Origin: Synergistaceae bacterium
GTDB taxonomy: Bacteria > Synergistota > Synergistia > Synergistales > Aminobacteriaceae
Assembly (NCBI GenBank): GCA_017450125.1
Contig: JAFSWZ010000040.1
Location: 82,879-146,878 of the forward strand
DNA length: 64,000 nt
Direction: 5' to 3'
The position numbers and the translations under genes are program-made. The notes under the pieces are model-generated. The model was not told the DNA's origin. It did no database searches and saw only the letters and a list, made by a program, of their open reading frames with translations. This document shows, piece by piece, positions 36,782 through 44,785 of the stretch (positions are counted from its first letter, which is position 1; each line of letters opens with the position of its first letter).

Positions 36782-37652
36782 GACTGCCCTCCTGCTGTTT
36801 CTCGAGCCACTTCTTCCAGCCCCCGAGCCTCTTGCGCTGCATTACTGTCGGATCATCGTTGTACGAGAAATTTACGGTTTTGATGCCTAATCCCCGCCCG
36901 CGTGATTTCCTGCGGCCGTCGTCTTCTGCGTCGTCCTCGCGTCCGAAGTTCTTTGCGCAGAAAGTGTTGATATTGCGGGCAAACTCACGCAAGCCTTCAG
37001 GAAGCCATTTCTTGCAGTTCCGCCAGTCCAACGGATTCGGTTCGGGGTGATGCTCGAGCTCGCGGGACAGCCACAGATACTCCAAGTGTTCAGGCAGAGG
37101 GATTGAGCCTCCTTCCGGCTGTTTGCCCTTGCCCCTTCCCGCACGGAATTTCCCCAGCGGCAGAACCTGCCCCCCGCAGACTATTCCGACCGTCTTAAGG
37201 GTGTCCATCCATCCGCCGCCTTCATCATCCTGCGTGAAGAATCCCCGAAGGCTCAGCAGTAATTCTTCCGGCTTCCGGCCGGGAAACTCGCGCGACAAGA
37301 ACCCCAGCAATAACTGAAGCCTTCTCCTGAGGTATTCGCGCGGAGGGAGCTTCGAGCTTGGCCGGTAGTACAGGGCTGACCACAATATCTGGTCTCCGCA
37401 AAGCATCCAGATCGGGATTACTGACTTGCGCCGGAAATCTTCATTGTCATTTCCGGTTTCGTCGTCAGAATGATATTCGTCCTCGTAGTCTGTCGGGTCT
37501 TCCGGCTCAAAATCTATGTCGTCCTCAGGGTCAAGTTCCGGCTGTTCAAGTGCTGTGTTGTCCGGCATGTAATCTGTCCCGCCGAACGATAAACGCTCAA
37601 TGTTGCCGGTACGTTCGCGTTCTGTCTGTGAATGCGTAAGAATTTCCGGCAT
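36774..37652 (-). CDS. Acidic protein of unknown function in the RNA-polymerase operon
   Basis: A 292-residue protein I do not recognise. Residues 30-75 are extremely acidic (PEDDIDFEPEDPTDYEDEY), giving a disordered DNA-mimic-like stretch. Residues 75-200 look helical and aromatic (VIPIWMLCGDQILWSALYY, YLRRRLQLLLGFLSREFPG). The tail is basic (RRKSRGRG, RKRLGGWKKWLEKQ). It has no sigma factor or zinc motif that I can identify. Its start overlaps the polymerase stop by one base and its end overlaps the AAA gene, so it is a fixed part of the operon. A sigma-like, delta-like or adaptor role is possible but not shown. Confidence 0.7.
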   Translation of the reverse strand: MPEILTHSQTERERTGNIERLSFGGTDYMPDNTALEQPELDPEDDIDFEPEDPTDYEDEYHSDDETGNDNEDFRRKSVIPIWMLCGDQILWSALYYRPSSKLPPREYLRRRLQLLLGFLSREFPGRKPEELLLSLRGFFTQDDEGGGWMDTLKTVGIVCGGQVLPLGKFRAGRGKGKQPEGGSIPLPEHLEYLWLSRELEHHPEPNPLDWRNCKKWLPEGLREFARNINTFCAKNFGREDDAEDDGRRKSRGRGLGIKTVNFSYNDDPTVMQRKRLGGWKKWLEKQQEGSHE

Positions 37653-40600
37653 TACTCATCTCCTCCTTCCCACAGAAGACGGCTCTTTATGCCTGACAAG
37701 TCATCACTCTTCGCACCTTTGCGCAATGACCGCAGAAGCAGCGATACCCTCTCGCCCGCAAGTTCGGACAAGAACCCTGTATCCTGCTTTGTGTACGCCG
37801 CCTCAACCTCGAAATGTATAAGTGCCTGCTTCATGTTAGACGAACGGCAGAGAATAGCAGTGATTGTGTCGCTGAGAGTGTGCTTCTTCATCAGGACACC
37901 CTGCACCTGCTTCACCGTAACTTCATCCGGCGTGCTTCCTCCGACATCGTGAAATTTCTTCATTGCGAGCTGAGTGCCTCTCTCGCCGATTGCCTGTGCC
38001 GCAGTCAGCCCCGCCGCAAAACCTTCACGCACCGGCCCTGGCCTTCTGTACGGCCTTCCTGCAACATCAGCACCGTAACACGCCGAGCACACGTGCCCTC
38101 TTCTGCGTTCCTTGCAGGTCAGCGGCGAACGAACTATCACGGTCTCCCCCGCCTTCAGCCTCTCGGTTACAGCCTCAACGTCAAGGCACTCACTCTCTCC
38201 GGCCAAGACTCTGCCCCACAAGACGCGTGGAAAATCAGCTTCAGGCATTGCGACTCCGTCAACGTACAGCTTTCCGTCCTTGTACGAGACCTCAAGCCCC
38301 TTCTTTGTCCCGCAGTCAGGAATGCTCACGGTGTATTCGTAGAGCTTTTCTGCTAGAAGACGGGAGAGATACCCAGCCTCAGCAACGGATAACTTCTTCT
38401 GTGCCATCGAGTAGCGCGACGGGTAGCTGTACATGAACAGTTCATCATCGCTCAAGCCCTCCCAGAGGTTACCGGCTATGTATTCCTTCTTGAAGCTGTC
38501 CTTGTCGTCAATGCTCAGCCCGTCCTTGTCCGTGTCGGGCTCGTCCTTCATCATGCTTATTTTGCCTATAGGGCTTGCCGTCCTCTCGCAGTCCATAGGG
38601 CTTAACGTCGCCGCACCGTAGGACTCCCGCATCACTTGTGCCTGAAGCTCCTGCAGTGTTCTGCTCCTCTCCTCGAAGCTCAGAGGTGCTATATCGCTCA
38701 GTACTTCATCCAGGTGTTCAGAGAACTTCCCCGTACCCTTCCAGCCCAGCGCAATGTCTTTGCCGGAAGCCAGCGCAGGTTCGCCTGTTCCTACGAGACC
38801 GGGATTATTGATGACCGAGAAGGGGCGCAAGTCCTTAGCGTCGTCATACGGAGGCAGAAAGACAGCCATTGTGTCGCCGTCAAAGTCCGCGTTGAAGCCC
38901 GGCGTAACCATCGGAGGAATGCCTATTACTGGAAATTCCCAGCACCTTAACCTGAAGGACTGTACGCTGTGGCGGTGAAGGCTGGGCTGACGTATCATGA
39001 AGCACCACAGCTCCCCCTCAGCACTTTTCAGGAACTCGTCAAACTCTCCCGCCAAGTTACGGGCTTCGTCTCTGCGTTCGTCGTAATCGTTGAAGATTCT
39101 TCTGAGCGCGTCAAAATCCCGTACTCTCTCGGGAAGTCTGCATACATAGTTAAAACTGTAGCCGTCAAGAAGCTCGATTAACATTGCGGCTGGGATAAAT
39201 GCTTCATGAAGCATCAATGACGGTTCAGGGACAATTACTGCTCTCCCTGAATGGTCATAACGCCGCCTAGCAAAATAACTTCTCGGCAGTCCGTTTTTGC
39301 CCGAAACAATCTTCATCAAACCTTCATGATAATCCGCGAGAGCTTTTGCCCTCCTGAAATCTGAACCGTTCATGCAGAACTGCAGGAGAAGCCTCGACAT
39401 GTCCCAGCCCCTGATTATGTCGGGTTCAGCGTGAATGCTGCCGTCAGGGTTGAAGAAACACTCATCCTTCAGGACAGCGTCAAGCCTTCGTGCCGTGTGC
39501 CCGTCCTTGAGCCTGCTGCGTATGTCTTCCGCCAATGCCCTGCACGAGATTTCACCGTCCTTCTTGCCGGATTTTATGCGTATGCAGAAGGGCTCGCTCC
39601 CATCACGGACTGATGCCCATTCCACCGGCTCGCGTTTGAGCCCCGCATCATCCTCATCATTGCGCGCACGGAACTCAAGCCCCGAGTCTGTCTCCGTCAT
39701 GATTACGCCCAGAGAACGCAGGGTTTTTCTGAGGAGCTCCCGAGTCGTAGCGAAATTCCCGGTGTAATTCCTGCGCATGTCAGAGAGGATTTCTCCCGCA
39801 CCATGACTCAGAAGAGACCAGTTCTCCATCTCGCCCATCCGCTGCCCGGTCAACGCTCCGCACTGCAGGGGCTGGCCGGTTAGAGAGCTGTACGGGACAT
39901 CCCTTCCGCCGCGAGCCTGCAGCTTCTTCCACGCGTGATGGTGAAGACGGCAGAAGTACTGCCACCCCGCGAAAGCCTTTGTGTCTTCGTGCCCCTCACG
40001 CGTAACCTTGAACAGCCCGGACTCGTCGCACCCTGTTTCCGCGAGAAACTCACCGAGACGTTCACGGAAGCCCGGTATTTTGTCAAGAGGCTCATTCTTT
40101 ATGTCTATGTCCTCATCATCAAGAAACTCCTCCAGCTCCGCGCCACCTTTAAGTGCGAGCAGTGAATGTATCATCTCCCAGATCTGCCCGAGATTCTTTC
40201 GGCCAATCACCGACGCAGGAGAGATAATCAGCTCGGCGGGCAAAACTTCATCCTTGAAGTGAACATGAGGCATAAGCTCATCAGGAAGTATCTTCGTAAC
40301 AACTCCCTTGTTGCCGTTCCTGCCGGTAAGTTTGTCGCCGAGCCCCATTCGCCGGACAACGCGGAAATTCCACGACACGGACAGTTCTGCTTCGTAGCTC
40401 TTTGCGTCCTTGTCGCTTCTGCCCGAGTCTCCTGTTATTGTGCACTTCACCTTCACGCTCTCGAGGATGCCGGGCGAGTGATGCCGGTATCTTTCCCGCC
40501 ACTCCAGCTGCCTGCCGTCGCGGTAAAACTTCACGCGCGGTTCAGGGAGAAGGTCGCCGTAAATGCACTTTCTGCCCCCAGCGTCTCCGAACAGTCCGGC

Positions 40601-41722
40601 CAAGTCCTGAGCTTCAAGGTCAGTTATGCCAGCCTCCTCCAGCTCCTGCTTCATCAGCACAACGTCGAAGACGCGCGAATACCTGTAATGTCCTTCAGGG
40701 ATGCACAGCCTTTCAGCGAGCGATTCGGAGATGACTATTCCATCTTCGTACGTGTACCCGTCGAACGGCATAATCACCGTCAGAGCGTTCAAGCCGAGAT
40801 AGGGGAAAAACCTTCCCGCCTTCTTGTTCCTGTTGAACACGGGAAAACCGCTCATCGCTTCGCCCTCATAACATCCCGGCACTATCGGGGCTTCTGCTCC
40901 AGCTGTTCCTGTTTCTGCCTGCTTCATGTTCTTGCCGCCCATCATGAGACGCGGGCCGTCCGTGTGGTTCGGGTAAGGTATCAGCCCCACAGCCGCAGAG
41001 AGCATAGCCCTTCCCGCGCGGATTGTACCTTCACTTATCGAGGCATCGGCAGCAAGCGTGAGCTGAAGTCCTGTACGTTTGGACTCGGGAGTCTGGAAGG
41101 GGCATAACCTGTTTCTGTGCGATTTATGCGGGATTCTGAGGCGGCCTAATGTTCTTGCGGGCCAGTCTATGAGAACCTGACGTTTGGCTTCGAGTTCAAG
41201 CAGAGGGTTAGCGTCCTCGCTTGGGGCATCCGGCGCAAAACCTGCGGACTTCCGTGCTCGTGCGCTGGTGAAAAACGCGTTCAGCCCTGCTTCAAGCCTA
41301 ATGAAGTTATCGAGCGTGCATTCTCCTGATGCCTTGATGTCCTCCGCAAAACGTTTCCACTTCTCGCAGACATCACGAAGCCACGAAGACCCCGCGAAGC
41401 TGCCTTCAGCGTCAAGGTCAGGGGACAGATTCAGAGCATGATTGCCGGGCGCGAACTCGGGACGGCGGAAGATGCTTCCTGCGGTGTACGTCCTTCCGCT
41501 CAGTGCGTCCCTGACGATGCACGAATTTCCGTCGCTCTCAGGCAGAAGCCACCGTAGCAGTAACTTATCCTCCGTGCCGTACTTGGCCGCAAGACCGGCG
41601 AACTCCTGCCCCGCAAGCTCAAGCACAAGAAGCGTACTCCCTCCGTCCGTCGAAAAACTAATCTCCCTTGCGTCAATACCTGATGCTTTCCGAACAACTG
41701 CTATAACCTCATCAATATTCAT
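37652..41722 (-). CDS. Single-chain miniature RNA polymerase (fused beta and beta-prime cores)
   Basis: A 1356-residue protein with both double-psi-barrel halves of cellular RNA polymerase. Beta-like motifs: RLCPFQTPES (205-214), IPYPNHTDGPRLMMGGKNM (248-266), MPFDGYTYEDGIVIS (318-332), GLGDKLTGRNGNKGVV (460-475, both catalytic lysines) and CGALTGQRMGEMENW (621-635). Beta-prime motifs: RRRYDHSGRAVI (819-830), the metal-binding NADFDGD (944-950), a bridge helix (about 1100-1130), four zinc-2 cysteines (DCGTKKG; C1203, C1212, C1215) and a trigger loop with its His (AAQAIGERGTQLAMKKFH, 1241-1258). The protrusion, lobe, N-terminal zinc ribbon, clamp helices and most C-terminal beta-prime domains are absent or very short. 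All catalytic residues remain, so it is probably active. Confidence 0.95.
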   Translation of the reverse strand: MNIDEVIAVVRKASGIDAREISFSTDGGSTLLVLELAGQEFAGLAAKYGTEDKLLLRWLLPESDGNSCIVRDALSGRTYTAGSIFRRPEFAPGNHALNLSPDLDAEGSFAGSSWLRDVCEKWKRFAEDIKASGECTLDNFIRLEAGLNAFFTSARARKSAGFAPDAPSEDANPLLELEAKRQVLIDWPARTLGRLRIPHKSHRNRLCPFQTPESKRTGLQLTLAADASISEGTIRAGRAMLSAAVGLIPYPNHTDGPRLMMGGKNMKQAETGTAGAEAPIVPGCYEGEAMSGFPVFNRNKKAGRFFPYLGLNALTVIMPFDGYTYEDGIVISESLAERLCIPEGHYRYSRVFDVVLMKQELEEAGITDLEAQDLAGLFGDAGGRKCIYGDLLPEPRVKFYRDGRQLEWRERYRHHSPGILESVKVKCTITGDSGRSDKDAKSYEAELSVSWNFRVVRRMGLGDKLTGRNGNKGVVTKILPDELMPHVHFKDEVLPAELIISPASVIGRKNLGQIWEMIHSLLALKGGAELEEFLDDEDIDIKNEPLDKIPGFRERLGEFLAETGCDESGLFKVTREGHEDTKAFAGWQYFCRLHHHAWKKLQARGGRDVPYSSLTGQPLQCGALTGQRMGEMENWSLLSHGAGEILSDMRRNYTGNFATTRELLRKTLRSLGVIMTETDSGLEFRARNDEDDAGLKREPVEWASVRDGSEPFCIRIKSGKKDGEISCRALAEDIRSRLKDGHTARRLDAVLKDECFFNPDGSIHAEPDIIRGWDMSRLLLQFCMNGSDFRRAKALADYHEGLMKIVSGKNGLPRSYFARRRYDHSGRAVIVPEPSLMLHEAFIPAAMLIELLDGYSFNYVCRLPERVRDFDALRRIFNDYDERRDEARNLAGEFDEFLKSAEGELWCFMIRQPSLHRHSVQSFRLRCWEFPVIGIPPMVTPGFNADFDGDTMAVFLPPYDDAKDLRPFSVINNPGLVGTGEPALASGKDIALGWKGTGKFSEHLDEVLSDIAPLSFEERSRTLQELQAQVMRESYGAATLSPMDCERTASPIGKISMMKDEPDTDKDGLSIDDKDSFKKEYIAGNLWEGLSDDELFMYSYPSRYSMAQKKLSVAEAGYLSRLLAEKLYEYTVSIPDCGTKKGLEVSYKDGKLYVDGVAMPEADFPRVLWGRVLAGESECLDVEAVTERLKAGETVIVRSPLTCKERRRGHVCSACYGADVAGRPYRRPGPVREGFAAGLTAAQAIGERGTQLAMKKFHDVGGSTPDEVTVKQVQGVLMKKHTLSDTITAILCRSSNMKQALIHFEVEAAYTKQDTGFLSELAGERVSLLLRSLRKGAKSDDLSGIKSRLLWEGGDE

Positions 41723-43758
41723 GCTCTGCCTCCTACAGGTTCTGCGAGAAACTCAGGGAAGCCCCGCAGTACTTCTTTCACCGCCTCGTACTCCTTTCTG
41801 ATGTCATCAGATATGCTCAAAGCTGCTTCTGTGTAACCATCTACTTCATCATTCGGAAAAACGTTAATAGTGATTGTGTTATCTTTCTCATTCATTGAAG
41901 GCAGGACGAACCTTATGCACTTGTGCTTGCTGAAATGATTATGCTGCTCTTTCTTGAACGCAAGACGATTCGCGAGGGACAACGCCATAAATTTAGGGAG
42001 TGCCTCAGCCTGTACCTTCCTCCATGTACGATGCTCCTCCTTAAGTTCCGTCAATCCCGCAAACACATCCTCATAAATCCCGCTGATTTCTCCTTCTGCG
42101 TCGAGCACCCTGATTTTCTCCCTGAGTCCGGCGGGCAGAAAACGCATGAACCCTTCAAGCTCAGCGCGTACCATTCTTGCTTCGTCAGCACTCCGTTTGT
42201 TCCTGTAGTCCAGATACTCGGGGCTTATGACTCTGTCTGACTGAACGTCGCACCCGTCAAGAATCCTGAGCAGTGCCGTAACCCACAGTAGCTTCTGCAC
42301 GTCCTCCGCACCTTCTGCTCTGTCCTGAAGAGGCCTCAAAGTCTCCGTGAACTTCTCCTCTCCGAACAGCAGATAACCAGCCTGAACTATGCGCTTCTTC
42401 GGGGACGATGTTTCGCCGCCCGCGAGCACGGTGTAGCCTCTGTGATGCGCGGCAATGAGGGGCACGAAACGTTCAAGGACTTCACGCTTCGGGTTTCTCT
42501 CTCCGAAGTAACGTTCTGGAGTTCTCCCCAAAACTTCACCCGTCAGAAGGTGATGGAGCTCTCTCACTGCTGAGGGGAACAGTCCGAGCGGGAAGATGTC
42601 TGCGCGTTCAATGCTGTCATCAGGAGCTAGAACTGGATAAGACAGCGCGGTGTGTCCTATGTCGTGAAGGTATATCGACGCTATGAGCAGGGCTAAGGGC
42701 TTCGGGTCATCGCGTGTGAAACCTATATCCTGCATTCTGTCTCCTGCACAGCGGAAAAGGCTTGCGGCGAGTTCCATTAGACGCTTTGAGTGCCGACGGC
42801 TGTGCTCTACTGTTTCGGGTATCTGGTCTCCTAGCCAGAGATTGGCCCAGTTCTTCACCAAAAGATTTTGGAGGTAGTCTGCCCATTCGTCTCCGTCCCG
42901 GCATTCACGCAGACGGTTGAAGAGGTATTCTCCTGTGCCGTAGGGTTTTACGCGGGCTTGATTGTAGCTGTCGAGGAGTGCTCCGGCTAACTGCTTGGAG
43001 TCCTTTACCCACTGCGGGAGTGCCTCTGTGTTGGGGGCGGCGTTGCTGTGAATGGCTTTGAGCATGTTGATTTCCTCGTCCATTCTGGCATAGGCATAAC
43101 CCAGAGGGAGGCTCATAACCTCGTATGCTTCCGAAAATTTCTTCTCAAACGAGTACAGGCACGGCAGAGAATGAAGCTGAGCATAGAGCATCGCGAACCC
43201 CGCAACGGACTTGAAGCCGCCTGTTGAGCAGATGATGACTTCGCGGCCTTTGCTGCCTTCACGTTCTATAAGCTCGTCGAACTTCCCGAATAGGTTTGCA
43301 ACGGTAGAGAGGAAGTCTTCTCTGTTGTCGACAAGAAGAGGCAGGGGGATTGTTTCTCCGTCGATGAGGGTGATATTGCTGTAGAGTGGGTGAAGGTGCT
43401 CGAGACACAGGAGGGTAACTTTGGCGGTGAAGATTGAGTCTTCTACCTGCGACGGAAGCATAATCACTTTCAGGCGGTCAATGTCATGAGCTTTGTCCTT
43501 GAGCCAGCGCAGTATGGTCTGTAATTCCGCGCTCGGGAAGAACTGCGAGCCCCCGAAGTTCGCATCATTCATTGCGTCATGATGTCCCTGCGGGTCAGAC
43601 ATGAGCTCGATCATCGGGACTCTTTCGCCGTCTTTGCCGGGAATGCTGAGGATAGCCTGAAGGATTGATGCATCATCCTTTTCGTCGAGAGACTTGCAGC
43701 TTTTGAGGTAGGATGCTGAAGTCCCGGTAGTACATATCATGAGAATATCTCTGCCCAT
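41719..43758 (-). CDS. CARF-HD protein
   Basis: A 679-residue protein. Residues 1-225 have a CARF-like Rossmann pattern: DILMICTTGTS at the start and REVIICSTGGFKSVAG (172-187), the ligand-loop signature of CRISPR-associated cyclic-oligoadenylate sensors. Residues 310-510 are an HD phosphohydrolase domain: H323 (HSRRHSKRL), H365-D366 (YLHDIGH), H402/H403 (HHLLTGEVL), H438/H439 (AAHHRGY) and D501 (LLRILDGCD). The last 170 residues are unassigned. The stop overlaps the polymerase start (ATGA), so it heads the operon. It probably senses cyclic oligoadenylate made by Cmr2; HD could cleave that ligand or another nucleotide. Confidence 0.85.
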   Translation of the reverse strand: MGRDILMICTTGTSASYLKSCKSLDEKDDASILQAILSIPGKDGERVPMIELMSDPQGHHDAMNDANFGGSQFFPSAELQTILRWLKDKAHDIDRLKVIMLPSQVEDSIFTAKVTLLCLEHLHPLYSNITLIDGETIPLPLLVDNREDFLSTVANLFGKFDELIEREGSKGREVIICSTGGFKSVAGFAMLYAQLHSLPCLYSFEKKFSEAYEVMSLPLGYAYARMDEEINMLKAIHSNAAPNTEALPQWVKDSKQLAGALLDSYNQARVKPYGTGEYLFNRLRECRDGDEWADYLQNLLVKNWANLWLGDQIPETVEHSRRHSKRLMELAASLFRCAGDRMQDIGFTRDDPKPLALLIASIYLHDIGHTALSYPVLAPDDSIERADIFPLGLFPSAVRELHHLLTGEVLGRTPERYFGERNPKREVLERFVPLIAAHHRGYTVLAGGETSSPKKRIVQAGYLLFGEEKFTETLRPLQDRAEGAEDVQKLLWVTALLRILDGCDVQSDRVISPEYLDYRNKRSADEARMVRAELEGFMRFLPAGLREKIRVLDAEGEISGIYEDVFAGLTELKEEHRTWRKVQAEALPKFMALSLANRLAFKKEQHNHFSKHKCIRFVLPSMNEKDNTITINVFPNDEVDGYTEAALSISDDIRKEYEAVKEVLRGFPEFLAEPVGGRA

Positions 43759-43801
43759 TAAGCTGGCACTTCCTTAACTGTAATGTGTAATGGATATGTG
43801 T

Positions 43802-43830
43802 ATTGTACCTTAAAACGCATTTATTTGCAT
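43802..43830 (-). promoter_or_regulatory. Candidate promoter of the CARF-HD / RNA-polymerase operon
   Basis: On the minus strand a TACAAT box (43807-43802) lies 44 bases before the CARF-HD start, with a weak ATGCAA at -35 (43830-43825). The same hexamer read on the plus strand (TTGCAT, 43825-43830) with TAATTT at 43849-43854 forms a divergent promoter. No GG-N10-GC sigma54 signature is visible. Confidence 0.4.
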
Positions 43831-43886
43831 TTTCACCAAAACTTCCAGTAATTTTTACGGAAGCTGAAATCAAGGAGGAATGATGA

Positions 43887-43985
43887 ATGAAGATGCTGGA
43901 GAGCGGCGGTCTGATGACGGGTGGGGATGACGGCGGGCTTGGCGATATTATTGCTGAGCTGGTGAAGATTATCATCAAGTGGTAG
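43887..43985 (+). CDS. Possible 32-residue amphipathic peptide
   Basis: An ATG at 43887 lies eight bases after a perfect AAGGAGG. It encodes 32 residues: MKMLESGGLMTGGDDGG, then a helix ending LGDIIAELVKIIIKW. The last 15 residues would make an amphipathic helix resembling phenol-soluble-modulin or membrane-active type I toxin peptides. It is divergent from the CARF-HD gene and upstream of the CRISPR leader. No homolog is known to me, and short ORFs with good ribosome sites also arise by chance. Confidence 0.4.
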   Translation: MKMLESGGLMTGGDDGGLGDIIAELVKIIIKW

Positions 43986-44000
43986 GGAGGAGGAGTCTGG

Positions 44001-44120
44001 ATGATGGGGATTAGGGTTGTGCGTGTGATTAATGATTGTGATGTTCTGGGCTGTGAGGCTGAGAGGACGAGGGAGAAGCGTCGGGGAGGTGGGAGGTCAA
44101 AAGAAGTCAGGGAAGCCTGA
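44001..44120 (+). CDS. Possible 39-residue basic peptide
   Basis: An ATG at 44001 follows GGGAGGAGG by about six bases, 15 bases after the stop of the 32-residue ORF. The product starts MMGIRVVRVINDCDVLGCE and ends in a strongly basic segment (RTREKRRGGGRSKEVREA). Its stop lies at the very start of the conserved CRISPR leader. I cannot assign a function, and a chance ORF is possible. Confidence 0.3.
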   Translation: MMGIRVVRVINDCDVLGCEAERTREKRRGGGRSKEVREA

Positions 44121-44121
44121 G

Positions 44122-44373
44122 GAGGTCGACTCCTCAAAAGTCAATTTTACGATGCAGACGTGGTGAGGGTTTAGGTGGTGTTTGGGGACTACGTATTGAC
44201 CAATGCGCAGAACTGCTGAGCGAGGAATTGAGTTTTTCTCGAGAGCGACTCACGGTGTGCCGGAAGAGGTTTGCGGGAATGGTGCGGGTTTATGGATTTG
44301 GCGATGAAGAGATTGCGTAATTCGTGCAAGAGTGCTAAAATCACGAACACAGTAACGGGGCAGGGTGCGAAGA
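44122..44373 (+). promoter_or_regulatory. CRISPR leader 1
   Basis: This 252-base leader has the same length as leader 2 at 57201-57452 and shares long identical blocks with it: GAGGTCGACT, CTCAAAAGTCAA, CTACGTATTGACCAAT, GAGCGACTCAC, ATTGCGTAATT and TTAAAATC-type ends. Between these blocks the sequence has diverged. The conserved blocks are the likely sites for transcription and spacer integration. Confidence 0.85.
44313..44341 (+). promoter_or_regulatory. Promoter within CRISPR leader 1
   Basis: TTGCGT (44313-44318) and TAAAAT (44336-44341) are 17 bases apart, about 33 bases before the first repeat. The same pair with the same spacing is in leader 2, which supports it. Confidence 0.7.
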
Positions 44374-44729
44374 GTTACCGAACCTTCCTTAGAGGAATTG
44401 AAACCATGTCACGGAAACTGTTGGCGCGCAAGCACTTTGTCGTTACCGAACCTTCCTTAGAGGAATTGAAACTGATCTTCTCGACTGCTGGCTTGTCGAA
44501 CTGCTCGAGTTACCGAACCTTCCTTAGAGGAATTGAAACTCGTTGCGTCGACAACGACCTCACTCCTACAATGTTACCGAACCTTCCTTAGAGGAATTGA
44601 AACCAGACGTTTGGCTGCCCTTCTGCGTACTTTGTACGGTTACCGAACCTTCCTTAGAGGAATTGAAACTCCGCGTCCACGACGATCTCGCTCTTGCAGT
44701 ACATGTTACCGAACCTTCCTTAGAGGAAT
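44374..44729 (+). CRISPR. CRISPR array 1 (six repeats, five spacers)
   Basis: Repeats of 31 bases begin GTTACCGAACCTTCCTTAG and end AGGAATTGAAAC. They start at 44374, 44442, 44509, 44573, 44639 and 44705; the last is degenerate and loses its end (25 bases). Spacers are 33-37 bases and all different. The repeat ends in ATTGAAAC, the usual 8-base 5' tag of crRNAs cut by Cas6 in type I and III systems. The degenerate repeat is the distal end; the next gene, the reverse transcriptase, starts 57 bases later with no terminator between. No spacer matches elsewhere in the window that I can see. Confidence 0.97.
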
Positions 44730-44785
44730 ACTTACATTCTCTTGCTATTTCCCAACACATAACACAACATCAAGGAGGCATCCCC

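Noticed and set aside
37652..41722. Housekeeping rpoB-rpoC fusion as an explanation for the polymerase
   Set aside because: It is about half the size of known fusions, lacks clamp and lobe regions, and sits in an operon with CARF-HD and AAA+ genes rather than ribosomal-protein genes.
43759..43886. Sigma54 (-24/-12) promoter for the CARF-HD operon, suggested by its bEBP-like gene
   Set aside because: No GG and GC pair at the required spacing was found; only a sigma70-like TACAAT box is visible.
44271..44785. Open frames with repeated peptides (VTEPSLEEL, YRTFLRGIET) across array 1
   Set aside because: They are translations of the CRISPR repeats; the RT start at 44786 has the correct ribosome site.
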